NCBI RefSeq assembly: GCF_000012985.1
Contig: NC_007645.1
Coordinates: forward strand, 6,437,001-6,501,000
Direction of reading: 5' to 3'
DNA: 64,000 nucleotides
From: Hahella chejuensis KCTC 2396
GTDB lineage: Bacteria > Pseudomonadota > Gammaproteobacteria > Pseudomonadales > Oleiphilaceae
Positions 36,404 to 45,818 of this stretch are shown here, one piece after another. Made by a program: the position numbers and the translations under genes. Numbering within the stretch: the first letter of the stretch is position 1; each line of letters opens with the position of its first letter. The notes under the pieces were generated by a model. It did not search any database. It saw nothing but the letters and a program-made list of their open reading frames with translations, and had not been told where the DNA came from.

Positions 36404-36438
36404 ATTATAAAGCACGAACTTACGGTGGCGTGATCACG
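36404..36438 (-). promoter_or_regulatory. promoter of the primase-helicase gene with palindrome
   Basis: TATAAT on the minus strand (36409-36404) lies 25 bases before the start codon. The 10-bp palindrome CGTGATCACG (36429-36438) occupies the -35 region, where no good -35 hexamer is seen. That suggests an activator- or repressor-controlled promoter. Confidence 0.5.
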
Positions 36439-36605
36439 TCAATATATTCTGGGTTGTCTACCCAAATGCTTTTAAGGTTGATAGTGCGATAATTCTCATG
36501 GTGCGTAAACCGCTGAAGGTTGCCACCCATTCCACGTGAAGCCTGCCACCCGGACCGGAGCAAGGCTGCCACCCATCGGAGCGTAGCGACGCGGGGTTTC
36601 TCTTC

Positions 36606-37361
36606 TTACTCCAAAGTCTCGGCGCCCGTCAACTTTGCCTGCTGTTTCCGCATGGACTCGCCCCTGAGATTGATCTTGTAGGCGTTGTGAACCAGACGAT
36701 CCAGAATGGCATCTGCGAGGGTCGCGTCACCGATCAGTCCGTGCCATTCCTCAATGGGTAATTGGCTAGTGGCGATGGTGGAGCGCCCTCCGTGCCGGTC
36801 TTCCAGAACCTCCAGCAAGTCTCTTCGGTTCTCCGCGCTCAGCTTCATCAGCCCCCAGTCATCCAGGATCAGCACGTCAACCTTGGCGAGGCTGGTCAGG
36901 AGTTTCGAGTATTGGCCGTCGCCTTTGGCAATGATCAGCTCCCGCAACAGTCGGGTCAGGCGCACATACTGTGCGGTGTAGCCTTCCCGGCAGGCCTTAT
37001 GCGCCAGGGCGCAGGCCAACCAGGTTTTGCCGACCCCGGTGGGGCCGGTGATGAGCACGTTCAGGCGCTCCTTTACCCACTGGCATCCAGCCAGTGACTG
37101 GACCAGTCCTTTATCCAGGCCTCGTGAGTTCCGGTAATCCAGGTCTTCGAGGATGGCGGCGTGTCGCAGCTTGGCCCGGCGCAACCGGCTGCTCATGCGC
37201 TGGTTGTCCCGCTCGGTCATTTCCCGGTCGACCAGCAATCCAAGGCGCTCCTCGAAGCTCAGGTCGCTGATGTCGGGGGTGGCCGACTGATCCTCCAGGG
37301 CGGCGGCCATGCCGGTTAACTTGAGAGCGTGGAGTTTATCCAGTGTGGGATGTTTCAGCAT
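36606..37361 (-). CDS. istB: IS21 helper ATPase IstB
   Basis: A 251-residue DnaC-like AAA+ ATPase that assembles on target DNA and stimulates the IstA transposase. It shows ITGPTGVGKTWLACAL as Walker A and VLILDDWGLMKL as Walker B, both intact. It starts 11 bases after the istA stop codon and is translated from the same transcript. Length is normal for the family. Confidence 0.95.
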   Translation of the reverse strand: MLKHPTLDKLHALKLTGMAAALEDQSATPDISDLSFEERLGLLVDREMTERDNQRMSSRLRRAKLRHAAILEDLDYRNSRGLDKGLVQSLAGCQWVKERLNVLITGPTGVGKTWLACALAHKACREGYTAQYVRLTRLLRELIIAKGDGQYSKLLTSLAKVDVLILDDWGLMKLSAENRRDLLEVLEDRHGGRSTIATSQLPIEEWHGLIGDATLADAILDRLVHNAYKINLRGESMRKQQAKLTGAETLE

Positions 37362-37372
37362 GTCAGGTTCCT

Positions 37373-38914
37373 TTAGTGGTAGTAGGCGGGACCGCGGATG
37401 TTGTCGTGGGTGTCGGGCAGGGCCAGCTCCTGCTGCTCTTCCAGAGGTTGCTGATCCAGGCGATGCTTGAGGATGGACTCAATGCTCTTGTAGCGGTAGC
37501 TACCCAGCGTGAGCGCCCGTTGGCAGGCGGCTTCGAGCCGTGTCTCCCCATAGCTCCGCCCCAACCGGAGAATGCCCAGGCAGGAGCGGTAAGCCTGCTG
37601 TGGGTGTTTGCGGGCGCCCAATGCGGTGCGGATAAGCTTCTCCGTCGCCAGCCCGGTCTTGGCCGCCCAGGCGATTAGCCGCTCCGCAGACCACTCACCG
37701 GCTTGGCGATGGGACTCTGGCATGTGAGCGGCGATGGTGCTATGCCGGCCCTTCTGATCCGAACGCCGATGGCTGGCGATCCGGTTGCCTCGGTAGAAGC
37801 ATTTGATGGTGTTGTGGGTCATCCTGACCTCCACCTCTTTCTTGATCAGGGTGTAAGGCGCCGAGTAGTAATGCCCGTCGATGGCGATGTGGTAGTCGAT
37901 GTGTACCCGGGCTTTCCTCCACTCAGCGTAGACATACGGCTCTGCGGGTAGCGGTTGTAGAACCGGTTTGTCCAGCTGTTTGAAGTGATCGAGCCGGCAG
38001 CCGGGCAACTTACGGAAGGGGCGGTTGTTGAGCGTCTCCAGTAGCTCACGAATGGTGGCGTTGAGTTGCCCCAGGGAGAAGTGCTGACGGTGGCGCAGGG
38101 CCGCCAGGATCCAACGCTCGACGATCAATACGCCGCCTTCCACCTTGGCCTTGTCGCGGGGCTTACGAACCCTTGTCGGGACAATGGCGACGCCATAATG
38201 GGCGGCCATGTCCTGATAGGTTGGGTTGAGATCCGGTTCGTAGCGGTGGGCCTTGCTGACACCGGAGCGAAGGTTGTCCGGAACCACCAGTTCCGGCGTC
38301 CCGCCCAAGAACTCGAAGGCCCGGATGTGGGAGCCAATCCAGTCTGGCAACGACTGGCTCCAGGTGGCTTCGGCATAGGTGTAATTGGATGCGCCCATCA
38401 CCGCCACAAAAACCTGTGCTTCATGGATCTCACCGGTGGTGCGGTCAATAACGGGCACGGTGTGCCCGGCATAGTCCACAAACAGCTTCTCACCGGCCCG
38501 ATGGTCCTGGCGCATCACCAAGTCCAGCTTGCCGCGCCAGATTCGGTAGTGCTCGCAGAACCAGCTGTATTGGTAGCCGTTCGGATTGGCTTCCCGGTAC
38601 TCCTGCCAGAGCAGGAACAGGGTGACGTTCTTGCCCCGGAGTTCTTCGTGGATTCGCCGCCAGTCCGGAATACCCCGGGCCTGTGCTGGCAGGTCTGGCG
38701 GCGGCGGGAAGAGCAACTGCTCCAACTGGGCTCCACTCAGATTCTCTGGCAACGGCCAGCTAACATCCGCTTCGGCGGCCCGTCGGAGATACTCGCTTAC
38801 GGTGGGGCGGCTGATGCCGCAGGCTTCTGCAACCTGCCGGTTGCTCAGCCCTCGCTCCCACTTGAGGCGAAGGACTTCTTTAATTTTACGCATGGATAAC
38901 CTCTTCGCTGGCAT
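37373..38914 (-). CDS. istA: IS21 transposase IstA
   Basis: A 513-residue DDE transposase. The N-terminal HTH ([20 protein letters not shown]) is followed by an integrase-like core with aspartates in [13 protein letters not shown] and [10 protein letters not shown] and glutamate in [14 protein letters not shown], so the catalytic triad is intact. Paired with istB and bounded by matching ends. GC content is higher than that of the island DNA around it, showing separate origin. Confidence 0.95.
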   Translation of the reverse strand: MPAKRLSMRKIKEVLRLKWERGLSNRQVAEACGISRPTVSEYLRRAAEADVSWPLPENLSGAQLEQLLFPPPPDLPAQARGIPDWRRIHEELRGKNVTLFLLWQEYREANPNGYQYSWFCEHYRIWRGKLDLVMRQDHRAGEKLFVDYAGHTVPVIDRTTGEIHEAQVFVAVMGASNYTYAEATWSQSLPDWIGSHIRAFEFLGGTPELVVPDNLRSGVSKAHRYEPDLNPTYQDMAAHYGVAIVPTRVRKPRDKAKVEGGVLIVERWILAALRHRQHFSLGQLNATIRELLETLNNRPFRKLPGCRLDHFKQLDKPVLQPLPAEPYVYAEWRKARVHIDYHIAIDGHYYSAPYTLIKKEVEVRMTHNTIKCFYRGNRIASHRRSDQKGRHSTIAAHMPESHRQAGEWSAERLIAWAAKTGLATEKLIRTALGARKHPQQAYRSCLGILRLGRSYGETRLEAACQRALTLGSYRYKSIESILKHRLDQQPLEEQQELALPDTHDNIRGPAYYH

Positions 38915-39103
38915 CTGGCCCTCTCCGGATGAAAAGGGTCAAGAGTACCGTTAGTTATCCCGCGCCGGACGTTTTGATGGGTAATTCAGGCAGCGTGCCG
39001 GGGTGGCAGCTTTACCGTGGAATCAGTGGCAGCTTTGCCGTGGAATGGGTGGCAGGCTTCGTCTGGAATCAGTGGCAACCTTGGTCTGGAATACGCATCA
39101 TGG

Positions 39104-39407
39104 AGTAGATGATAGTCCCATCATGATACTGCTACAAGAATCTCAATTTTGATTGAACAATCAGATGTAGTGGGAACATGACGTGGTACCAGTATGCCAA
39201 AGTATCGCTTGCAAAGAGGTTGACATAAAGTGATTACGGCCCATCCTGCCCCATTCCTTGGGGCAGGTCGAGTTTCTTTCATTCAACTTCTAAAGCCGCG
39301 TTGCCTCATTGCCCCAACTGCCTACGGTAAGTGAGCAAGTGGGCTGCCCACCACTTAACAGGTAGTTTTCAACGGACATCTGCAAACCGATTGGGACGGG
39401 AAAAAAG
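39104..39407. other. non-coding remnant right of the IS21 copy
   Basis: About 300 bases between the target duplication and yicC with no supportable gene. It holds one strong hairpin (CCTGCCCC 39245-39252 with GGGGCAGG 39260-39267). With the IS removed, this DNA joins 36380-36495. On the minus strand, an ATG inside the TCATGG duplication opens MRIIALSTLKAF and then stops, a possible relic of a HigB-type toxin start. Confidence 0.45.
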
Positions 39408-40274
39408 CTATTCGACGTTCTGAATCTGCTCCCGCATCTGCTCGATCAGCACCTTCAACTCTACGGCGAACTGAGTGGTCTCGGTGACCAGGGATTTTGA
39501 GGATAGAGTGTTGGCTTCGCGGTTGAGTTCCTGCATCAGGAAATCCAGGCGGCGGCCCATAGGCTCTTTTTTACCGAGGACTTCACGGACTTCGTGAACG
39601 TGGGCGTCGAGACGATCAAGTTCTTCCGCTACGTCGGCTTTCTGGGAAACGATGACCAGCTCCTGTTCCAGACGGGCGCTATCCACCGCCAGCTCCAACT
39701 CTTCGAAGCGGGACTTCAGGGCTTCGTTCTGACGCTCCAGAATGATAGGCATTTTTTGGCGCACGCGGCCGACAATATCGGTGATCGCCGTCAATCTGTC
39801 TTCCAACATGGGACGAATGCGATCGCCTTCTCGCTCACGGGTTTTCACCAGGCTTTCCAGCGTCTGTTCGAAGAGGCTAACGGCTTCTTCTTTCACCGGC
39901 TCCAGATCCGTTTCTTCAGACACCAGCACGCCAGGCCAGTTGAGAAAGTCGAAAGCGTTTATATGCGCAGGATTGTCCAGAATACGGTTGATCTGATTGA
40001 CTGCCTGATTCAGTTCGTTGGCGAGCCCCAGATTCACCTGATAGGAAGGCGTCGCCTGCGATTCCTGCTGAAATTTAAGCTGACACTCCAGTTTGCCCCT
40101 TTGCACATACTGGCGCATAGCCTCCCGCAAAGCGGGCTCAATTTCCCGTAAGACTTCAGGGATTCGAAACATGGGCTCCAGATAACGATGGTTTACCGAG
40201 CGCACCTCCCAGGTGAGCACACCCCATTCTCCTCTGGATTCCTGCCGTGCGTAAGCAGTCATACTACGAATCAT
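39408..40274 (-). CDS. yicC: YicC family endoribonuclease
   Basis: Conserved YicC protein, 288 residues. The family N-terminus MIRSMTAYARQE is followed by WEVRSVNHRYLEPMFRIP, and the C-terminal DUF1732 region has RRLDFLMQELNREANTLSSK. E. coli YicC is reported to act as an endoribonuclease affecting small RNAs. The ATG has GGAG 5 bases upstream. In Pseudomonas it lies directly beside gmk and rph. Here rph is still near, but gmk is separated by the accessory region. Confidence 0.93.
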   Translation of the reverse strand: MIRSMTAYARQESRGEWGVLTWEVRSVNHRYLEPMFRIPEVLREIEPALREAMRQYVQRGKLECQLKFQQESQATPSYQVNLGLANELNQAVNQINRILDNPAHINAFDFLNWPGVLVSEETDLEPVKEEAVSLFEQTLESLVKTREREGDRIRPMLEDRLTAITDIVGRVRQKMPIILERQNEALKSRFEELELAVDSARLEQELVIVSQKADVAEELDRLDAHVHEVREVLGKKEPMGRRLDFLMQELNREANTLSSKSLVTETTQFAVELKVLIEQMREQIQNVE

Positions 40275-40498
40275 AAAGTCTCCAATCGCGATTCCTGAAT
40301 GTTGAAAAAGACGGCGCGCCGACTTTCCGTGATGAGCAATACAGCCGGCGGCAGGTATATTATTTTCGGCGGTTCAGGTTGCTGCAGCGATAGGTGAACG
40401 GCATGACGTCTTGCGCCGTCGCGGAGCCTGAGCCGGCCTCATTGAATAATAGTCGTTTAAATTAGATGCAGATAGTCAGAGATGGCGATCCTACAGGA

Positions 40499-40520
40499 CC
40501 GCAAAATATGCGGCGTTTTT
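40499..40520 (+). terminator. orphan plus-strand terminator-like hairpin
   Basis: CCGCA (40499-40503) with TGCGG (40509-40513), followed by CGTTTTT. It is oriented for a plus-strand transcript, but no plus-strand gene precedes it. It lies just past the stop of the minus-strand gene at 40534. Confidence 0.4.
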
Positions 40521-40533
40521 AGCGCAAACCAAA

Positions 40534-40914
40534 TTACCAGTTATCTACCTGCCCCCTGTCGAATACCTTACCGCTAGCTACCGACGAATGCCAAATAAAT
40601 ATATTTTCCCGATAAACGTGAGTGCGCTTGCTGATTGCTTCCGCCAGCGCTTCGAACATCTGGTGAACTTTACCTGAATCGATCATGTCCGCCGTCAGCA
40701 GCTGAACCTGAACCGGATGGCTGTGGGTTTCCTGTAATCCGGCCACCCTGCCTTGATGAGCGTAGTGCCCTGGTGAAAGGTATTCCCAGGTGATATACAC
40801 ATTATCGACGTTGATATTTACGCTTTCCGCAAACTCCTTACTAATTCCCTCCAGCACCCTCGGCAAATCAGTGTCATGAGCTAACGGTAGCGACTTAATT
40901 TTAACTACCGGCAT
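40534..40914 (-). CDS. tautomerase-like protein, 126 residues
   Basis: I only tentatively place this. The product begins MPVVKIKSLPL, with proline at position 2 as in the tautomerase superfamily, where the mature N-terminal proline is the catalytic base. The pattern continues with LEGISKEFAES and VYITWEYLSPGHYAHQG. Length (126) suits the two-module CHMI/MIF-like forms. There is no signal peptide. AGGAGG lies about 4 bases before the ATG. It is a single gene between yicC and rph, and no catabolic genes nearby indicate a substrate. The alternative is an uncharacterised family with the same fold. Confidence 0.6.
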   Translation of the reverse strand: MPVVKIKSLPLAHDTDLPRVLEGISKEFAESVNINVDNVYITWEYLSPGHYAHQGRVAGLQETHSHPVQVQLLTADMIDSGKVHQMFEALAEAISKRTHVYRENIFIWHSSVASGKVFDRGQVDNW

Positions 40915-41196
40915 ATAACCTCCTGAAAGGTTAACTCAATGAATTTTTCGGAATGGAAAATCGCCCCGGAATAGATGAAAAACCCGGCGCCTCCTCAATC
41001 ACAATAGCACAAGTTCAGGCGCCCATTCATGCGCATATTGGCTCTGGCGCAACTATTTTTTCAGTATGCCTGACGACTGTTCCGGCAGCGAAAATCCTTC
41101 TTTTGCGGCCCCTTCCAAACCGAGTCGTTTACTTATTCATATAGGTCTATCGTGCTACAATCCGCCCCCACATGAATCAAAGAGAGCCAATGCATT

Positions 41197-41913
41197 ATGA
41201 GACCCAGCGGAAGACAGCCCGACCAGACTCGCGACATTAAGATCACCAAGAACTACACGAAACATGCGGAAGGCTCCGTGCTGGTCGAGTTCGGCGACAC
41301 CAAAGTCATCTGCACCGCCACGGTAGAAAACGGCGTCCCCCGCTTTCTGCGTGGAGAAGACCAAGGTTGGGTGACGGCTGAGTACGGTATGCTGCCCCGC
41401 GCCACCGGCACCCGTAATCAAAGGGAAGCCGCCAGAGGCAAGCAGGGCGGTCGCACCCTGGAAATCCAACGACTGATCGGTCGTTCCCTGCGCGCAGCGG
41501 TGGATCTGAAGAAAATGCCGGACATTTCCATCACTATCGACTGCGACGTCATACAAGCTGACGGTGGCACCCGCACCGCCTCCATTACCGGTGGATTCGT
41601 CGCCATGGCGGACGCCATCAACAGTCTGCTCGCCAAAGGCCAGCTAAAAAACAATCCGATTCTGCACAAGGTCGCCGCCATTTCCGTAGGCGTGTACGAA
41701 GGCGTCCCCGTTGTGGATCTTGATTATGATGAAGATTCCAAGGCGGAAACGGACATGAATGTCGTCATGACGGATCAGGATGGATTTATTGAAGTGCAGG
41801 GAACTGCGGAAGCAGCGCCATTTTCAAGCGCGGAGCTGACGGCAATGCTGGATCTGGCAGGCAAGGGCATTCGCCAGTTGTTTGTAGCCCAAGAAGAAGT
41901 GCTACAAAGCTAA
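41197..41913 (+). CDS. rph: ribonuclease PH
   Basis: Phosphorolytic 3'-5' exoribonuclease that trims tRNA 3' ends. It is 238 residues long with the family pattern [20 protein letters not shown] at the start, [35 protein letters not shown] and [19 protein letters not shown]. It is full length, unlike the frameshifted rph of E. coli K-12. It is in the yicC-rph-crc-pyrE neighbourhood. Confidence 0.97.
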   Translation: MRPSGRQPDQTRDIKITKNYTKHAEGSVLVEFGDTKVICTATVENGVPRFLRGEDQGWVTAEYGMLPRATGTRNQREAARGKQGGRTLEIQRLIGRSLRAAVDLKKMPDISITIDCDVIQADGGTRTASITGGFVAMADAINSLLAKGQLKNNPILHKVAAISVGVYEGVPVVDLDYDEDSKAETDMNVVMTDQDGFIEVQGTAEAAPFSSAELTAMLDLAGKGIRQLFVAQEEVLQS

Positions 41914-42001
41914 AAAGAGAAAAGGGCGGACGGCGCCGCAACGCCGACTGCTTGACCGCGTCCCGCCAAATAGGCGGGGCGAGGCTCCAACAAAGCCCGC
42001 C

Positions 42002-42775
42002 CTAGAAGTCTACGTCGTAATCGACGATCAATGGCGCGTGATCGGAGAACCGGGTTTCGGTATCGATCCAGGCCCGTTTGATAGCGCTGCGCAGTCCTTG
42101 CGTGGCGATCTGATAGTCCACTCGCCAGCCCGAATGCTTACGCCAGCCTTCCGCTGATTCCGGCCACCACGTGTATTGGTTCTTTTCCCGGTTGATCTTG
42201 CGAAATGCGTCTACATACTGCATTTCATCAAACACCTGATCAAACCAGGCCCGTTCCTGCGGCAGAAAACCGGACACTTCCAAGCGGTGATAGCGGGGAT
42301 TGGCGTCCGTCACCAAGTGAGCAGTCTGGAAATTACCGCAGAAAATAAACTGCCGACGCTTACGCAACGTTTTCTGCAGATGATTGCCGAAAGCTTCCAG
42401 ATACTCTTCTTTAGCCTGTTGTTTTTCGTCGTCCATCAATGCGCAGGGAACCATCAAAGAAGCAATGCTGACAGCGTCAAAGTCGGCCTGAATAAAAGCG
42501 CCGTTCATATCCGCCGGAGCATAGGAAAAACCCATCATGATGGCTTTGGGAATCTGTCGGGTATAAATGCCGACCCCGCCGTCCTCCAGCTTTTCCGCAT
42601 CCAGAAAATAGGGCTCATAGCCTTCGGGACGATATTTGTCTTCGTCCAACTCATAAACCCGCATCCTGTGGTCCTGCACGCAAACGACGTCAGCGTCCTG
42701 GCGCGCCATCCACTCGAAGAATCCCTCTCCGACTGCGCGCTTCAGTCCGTTTACGCTGATTGTTACTACCCTCAT
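42002..42775 (-). CDS. crc: catabolite repression control protein Crc
   Basis: Partner of Hfq in translational carbon-catabolite repression in pseudomonads. It has 257 residues with the exonuclease III/AP endonuclease fold, but catalytic positions are changed. The metal-binding Glu of the family is Asp in VCVQDHR, and the CGDxN motif reads CGNFQ. Only the C-terminal FSDHAPLIVDYD region keeps its His. The same losses occur in Pseudomonas Crc, so an RNA/Hfq-binding rather than nuclease role is expected. It is divergent from pyrE and next to rph, exactly as in Pseudomonas. Confidence 0.9.
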   Translation of the reverse strand: MRVVTISVNGLKRAVGEGFFEWMARQDADVVCVQDHRMRVYELDEDKYRPEGYEPYFLDAEKLEDGGVGIYTRQIPKAIMMGFSYAPADMNGAFIQADFDAVSIASLMVPCALMDDEKQQAKEEYLEAFGNHLQKTLRKRRQFIFCGNFQTAHLVTDANPRYHRLEVSGFLPQERAWFDQVFDEMQYVDAFRKINREKNQYTWWPESAEGWRKHSGWRVDYQIATQGLRSAIKRAWIDTETRFSDHAPLIVDYDVDF

Positions 42776-42856
42776 AGATGTTACCTATAAAAATTTGCGT
42801 GTATGATACCTAATTCATATTTACTGCAAAAGAATCCAAGGGCTAAAGAAACTCTT

Positions 42857-43504
42857 ATGCACGACTATCAAAAAGCGTTTATTGAGTTCGCCATTCAGCG
42901 TGAAGTGCTGAAATTCGGCCAATTTACACTTAAATCCGGCCGCAGCAGCCCGTACTTTTTTAACGCCGGATTATTCAACACATCCACAACGTTAGCGCAA
43001 ATCGGACACTTTTATGCGGCGGCCTTAACTTCCAGCCCGCTGCAATACGACATGCTGTTCGGGCCGGCTTACAAGGGCATTCCCCTGGTTTCCGCTCTCG
43101 CCGTTACGCTGGCCAACGAAAAAAGCATGGACGTTCCCTACGCCTTTAACCGCAAAGAAGCCAAAGCCCATGGCGAAGGCGGCGTCATCGTTGGCGCTCC
43201 GCTGAAAGGCAAGGTGCTTATCGTGGACGATGTAATTACTGCAGGCACAGCCATCCGTGAAGTCATCTCGATCATCAAGGCGAATGGCGCGGAACCCGCT
43301 GGCGTGCTCATCGCTCTTGACAGGCAAGAGCGCGGACAGCATCAGTTGTCGGCGATTCAAGAGATAGAGCAAAACTACCAGATTCCCGTCACAGCTATTA
43401 TCCAGCTAGATCAAATTCTCGAGTTTCTTAAGTCTGACCCGCACTTTTCCGACAACTATAAGCAGGTTGCCGAGTATCGTGCCGTTTACGGCGTCCAAAG
43501 TTAA
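42857..43504 (+). CDS. pyrE: orotate phosphoribosyltransferase
   Basis: Makes OMP from orotate and PRPP in pyrimidine synthesis. I start at the ATG at 42857 ([11 protein letters not shown]), giving 215 residues as usual for the family. The frame opens 18 codons earlier without similarity. The PRPP loop [13 protein letters not shown] is intact and [16 protein letters not shown] lies near the N-terminus. It is divergent from crc and overlaps the convergent TauE gene by 4 bases. Confidence 0.96.
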   Translation: MHDYQKAFIEFAIQREVLKFGQFTLKSGRSSPYFFNAGLFNTSTTLAQIGHFYAAALTSSPLQYDMLFGPAYKGIPLVSALAVTLANEKSMDVPYAFNRKEAKAHGEGGVIVGAPLKGKVLIVDDVITAGTAIREVISIIKANGAEPAGVLIALDRQERGQHQLSAIQEIEQNYQIPVTAIIQLDQILEFLKSDPHFSDNYKQVAEYRAVYGVQS

Positions 43505-44292
43505 TTCGTAACTTCCACTAAACGCAAATCAGGCAGCCACCCGGCTGCCTTGAACATCAGACTGAACCCAACCAGTATCGTCAGCACTTCAAACGCGCGC
43601 TTCACCATTGCGCTGCCTTTGGCGATGGACCAATGCGCGCCAAGATACCCGCCAGCCAGCGCACCCAAAATAAGTGGAATAAGCCAGTCCCAACGCACTT
43701 CCGTCTGCAGCGCCAGGGAAAGAGCGCCCGCTCCATTCCAGAAAACGCCGACTAGAACCAATGTATACGCCACCGCCCCTTGATAGCTTAGCCCGAACCA
43801 CACAATCAGCCACAATGTGACGAACAAACCTGTCCCGGACGTAATAGAACCATTCAATCCGCCAATACCGAACAGCCCCAGCGCGCCAGTGATATACCCC
43901 AATGCAGAGCGGTTCTTGCTGCTTTCCTGCAAGCCCAACTGGGGCGAACGCATCGAATAAACACCCAACCCTGTTGTCAAAAGTCCCAACGCCATTTGCG
44001 CCGCATTGTCGTCAACGCCCAGAATAACCTGAGCGCCCAATAAAACGCCTGGGATACCCGCCGCCAAAATGAATAAGGCAAAACGCCAGTCCAGGCCTTT
44101 CTCCCGCAAATGGCGAAAGGATGCGCCTACACCCAACGCTACACTCGCCACCTTATGAGTAGCCAAAGCCACCGAGAAACTCAAGCCTAAAAATAACAAC
44201 GCGGGTAGTTGCAGCAAACCAGAGCCGCCACCAGCCAAAGCGGATAGTCCGTTGGCAATTAATGAAATTATGAATAACATTATAAAAGTCAT
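43501..44292 (-). CDS. sulfite exporter TauE/SafE family protein
   Basis: Inner-membrane transporter-like protein of 263 residues with about 8 membrane segments. The two-repeat family pattern is seen as [18 protein letters not shown] near the N-terminus and [20 protein letters not shown] in the middle. Substrates in the family include sulfite, sulfonates and organic anions; nothing nearby points to one. The stop overlaps the pyrE stop by 4 bases (convergent). Confidence 0.88.
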   Translation of the reverse strand: MTFIMLFIISLIANGLSALAGGGSGLLQLPALLFLGLSFSVALATHKVASVALGVGASFRHLREKGLDWRFALFILAAGIPGVLLGAQVILGVDDNAAQMALGLLTTGLGVYSMRSPQLGLQESSKNRSALGYITGALGLFGIGGLNGSITSGTGLFVTLWLIVWFGLSYQGAVAYTLVLVGVFWNGAGALSLALQTEVRWDWLIPLILGALAGGYLGAHWSIAKGSAMVKRAFEVLTILVGFSLMFKAAGWLPDLRLVEVTN

Positions 44293-44363
44293 GCTAATTC
44301 CGATATGACCTTTAAACCCACTAATCAGGGGTTACCCAAGCGAAGTAACCATAATATAACTAC

Positions 44364-45008
44364 ATGATGCCATTAAAAAAAATCAGGGGAGCCAAGATTG
44401 CCGCAGGCGTACTGCTCTGCTTGATGTCGCTAACATTCGTACAAGCCGAAACTCTATTTTATCGATACAAGGACCAAAACGGCACATTAGTGTTAGGGAA
44501 TTCCGTTCCACCGGAGGCGGCGAAAAAAGGTTACCAAATTGTTGATGCATTCGGCCGCGTAATTAAGGACATCCCCGCCGCATTAACTCCAGAGCAGATT
44601 ATCGAGCGCGACCGCAAGCTGGCGGAAAAAGCGCAAAAGGAAGAAGAAGCCCGCAAACAACGCGAAGCGGATGAACTCCTCCTGCGGCTTTTCAGCCATC
44701 CGGATGACGCCGTCCGAGCCCGCGATCGTAAACTACAGGAACTAGACGGATTAATCAGCCTCAAACGCAATAATATTGAGGTGCTGGAAAAGAAAGTGGC
44801 GGCCCAAGAGTCTCGGGCAGCGGACGCGGAAAGAGCGGGACGCGCAGTTCCACAGGATTTAATGGATGACATTCAGCGAGACACTAGCCAAGTACAACGG
44901 CTGCAAAGTGAAATCGCCGCTCATGAAAAGGATCGTCAAGAAACAACCGCTGATTACGCTCAGAAAATCGAGCGTCTGAAATTCCTGCTTGAGAAAATAA
45001 ACAACTGA
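44364..45008 (+). CDS. DUF4124 domain protein with coiled coil
   Basis: Exported 214-residue protein. The signal peptide (AKIAAGVLLCLMSLTFVQA, about residues 10-28) is followed by DUF4124 (TLFYRYKDQNGTLVLGNSV) and a long charged helical region (about 80-210) predicted as coiled coil. DUF4124 is also found in the M23 peptidase at 2307-3200, suggesting a shared envelope location. Function unknown. It ends at a strong bidirectional terminator. Confidence 0.8.
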   Translation: MMPLKKIRGAKIAAGVLLCLMSLTFVQAETLFYRYKDQNGTLVLGNSVPPEAAKKGYQIVDAFGRVIKDIPAALTPEQIIERDRKLAEKAQKEEEARKQREADELLLRLFSHPDDAVRARDRKLQELDGLISLKRNNIEVLEKKVAAQESRAADAERAGRAVPQDLMDDIQRDTSQVQRLQSEIAAHEKDRQETTADYAQKIERLKFLLEKINN

Positions 45009-45030
45009 TCCGCCTTTCCGCGAAACCTAA

Positions 45031-45060
45031 CCAAAAGAGCGCCAACTGGCGCTCTTTTGG
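45031..45060. terminator. bidirectional intrinsic terminator
   Basis: Perfect 13-bp stem (45031-45043 with 45048-45060) and a 4-base loop, with AAAA and TTTT within the arms. It serves both the DUF4124 gene and the convergent phasin-like gene. Confidence 0.85.
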
Positions 45061-45075
45061 CAAGAGTGCGTTCTC

Positions 45076-45450
45076 TTAGGCTGCAGCTTCTTCCTCAGTG
45101 GTCTTAGAGGCCGGCTTTTCTGCAGTTTTTGTGGTTTTCTTAGCCGTGGCTTTGGATTTGTTGGCCTCGTCATCGCTGTCTTTTTCTGCGCCTTCGATTT
45201 TGGCCACCAGGTCCGCAGCAAAATCATTTACACGCTTATTCCAAGCGAGGAATGAAGAGTAAATGTTATCCAGCATTTGATCATGCATTTCACGCACGGA
45301 TTTAACGGACAAATTCTTGGCTTCCTGCTCTATTTTCTCCGCGTATTCGAAAGGTTTCGCAGCAAGAGTGCGATGCTGCTCTTCTACTGTTTTGATTCCT
45401 TTTTCTACAGCGTCCTGAATTTGCTCTTGATATGACTTGAGCTTGCCCAT
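45076..45450 (-). CDS. phasin-like protein with lysine/alanine-rich tail
   Basis: A 124-residue protein. The first ~90 residues form an amphipathic helical region (YQEQIQDAVEKGIKTVEEQ, then MLDNIYSSFLAWNKRVNDFA). The last ~35 are a K/T/E/A repeat tail. This matches small phasin-like proteins associated with polyhydroxyalkanoate granules, whose basic tail can bind DNA. No pha genes are in the window, so the assignment is by character only. AGGAGAC lies upstream of the ATG. Confidence 0.6.
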   Translation of the reverse strand: MGKLKSYQEQIQDAVEKGIKTVEEQHRTLAAKPFEYAEKIEQEAKNLSVKSVREMHDQMLDNIYSSFLAWNKRVNDFAADLVAKIEGAEKDSDDEANKSKATAKKTTKTAEKPASKTTEEEAAA

Positions 45451-45818
45451 CTTTGGTCTCCTACCGGTTTACTTTGAGATAAGGAACCCAGTTCCTTGCC
45501 TTGATTGCGCCCCCAAGATACGTGCAAAAATTAGAATAATCATACTAATCCAGCCCCCTGAAACTGGGGCTGAAGGGCAATTTGATCTACCTCAGAAAAT
45601 CATGGTGAAAATCCATTTACACTATGGTTTGTGGCCGTTTCAGCACAGATGCGATCCCGTTAGCTATACTTTTTAAGACACTCGCCGTTTATTGAAAATA
45701 CAGCGCGCCCTTGATGAACATGACAGCTCTATACCGCCTTCTATACGGCGACATTACCAACCAGTCTCACGCTTTTTTAAAGCGGCGCTGAACCGTTTTT
45801 CTCCCCCTCCCCGCTGGC
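45451..45818. other. intergenic region between phasin-like and MgtC-like genes
   Basis: About 370 bases with no supportable ORF. It contains a perfect palindrome AAGGAAC-CCA-GTTCCTT (45481-45497), 31 bases upstream of the phasin-like start and well placed as an operator, and a hairpin AGCCCC/GGGGCT near 45550. Confidence 0.45.

Larger units (their letters stand above)
36502..39097 (-). mobile_element. complete IS21 family insertion sequence
   Basis: A 2596-bp element with outer tips TGCGTA and TACGCA and an exact 6-bp target duplication TCATGG (36496-36501 and 39098-39103). Inside the tips, AAGGTTGCCAC (left) and GTGGCAACCTT (right) are inverted, followed by several CTGCCACC-type repeats at each end, the multiple transposase-binding repeats typical of IS21. 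It carries intact istA and istB on the minus strand. The intact duplication and genes indicate a recent, probably still mobile copy. Confidence 0.92.
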
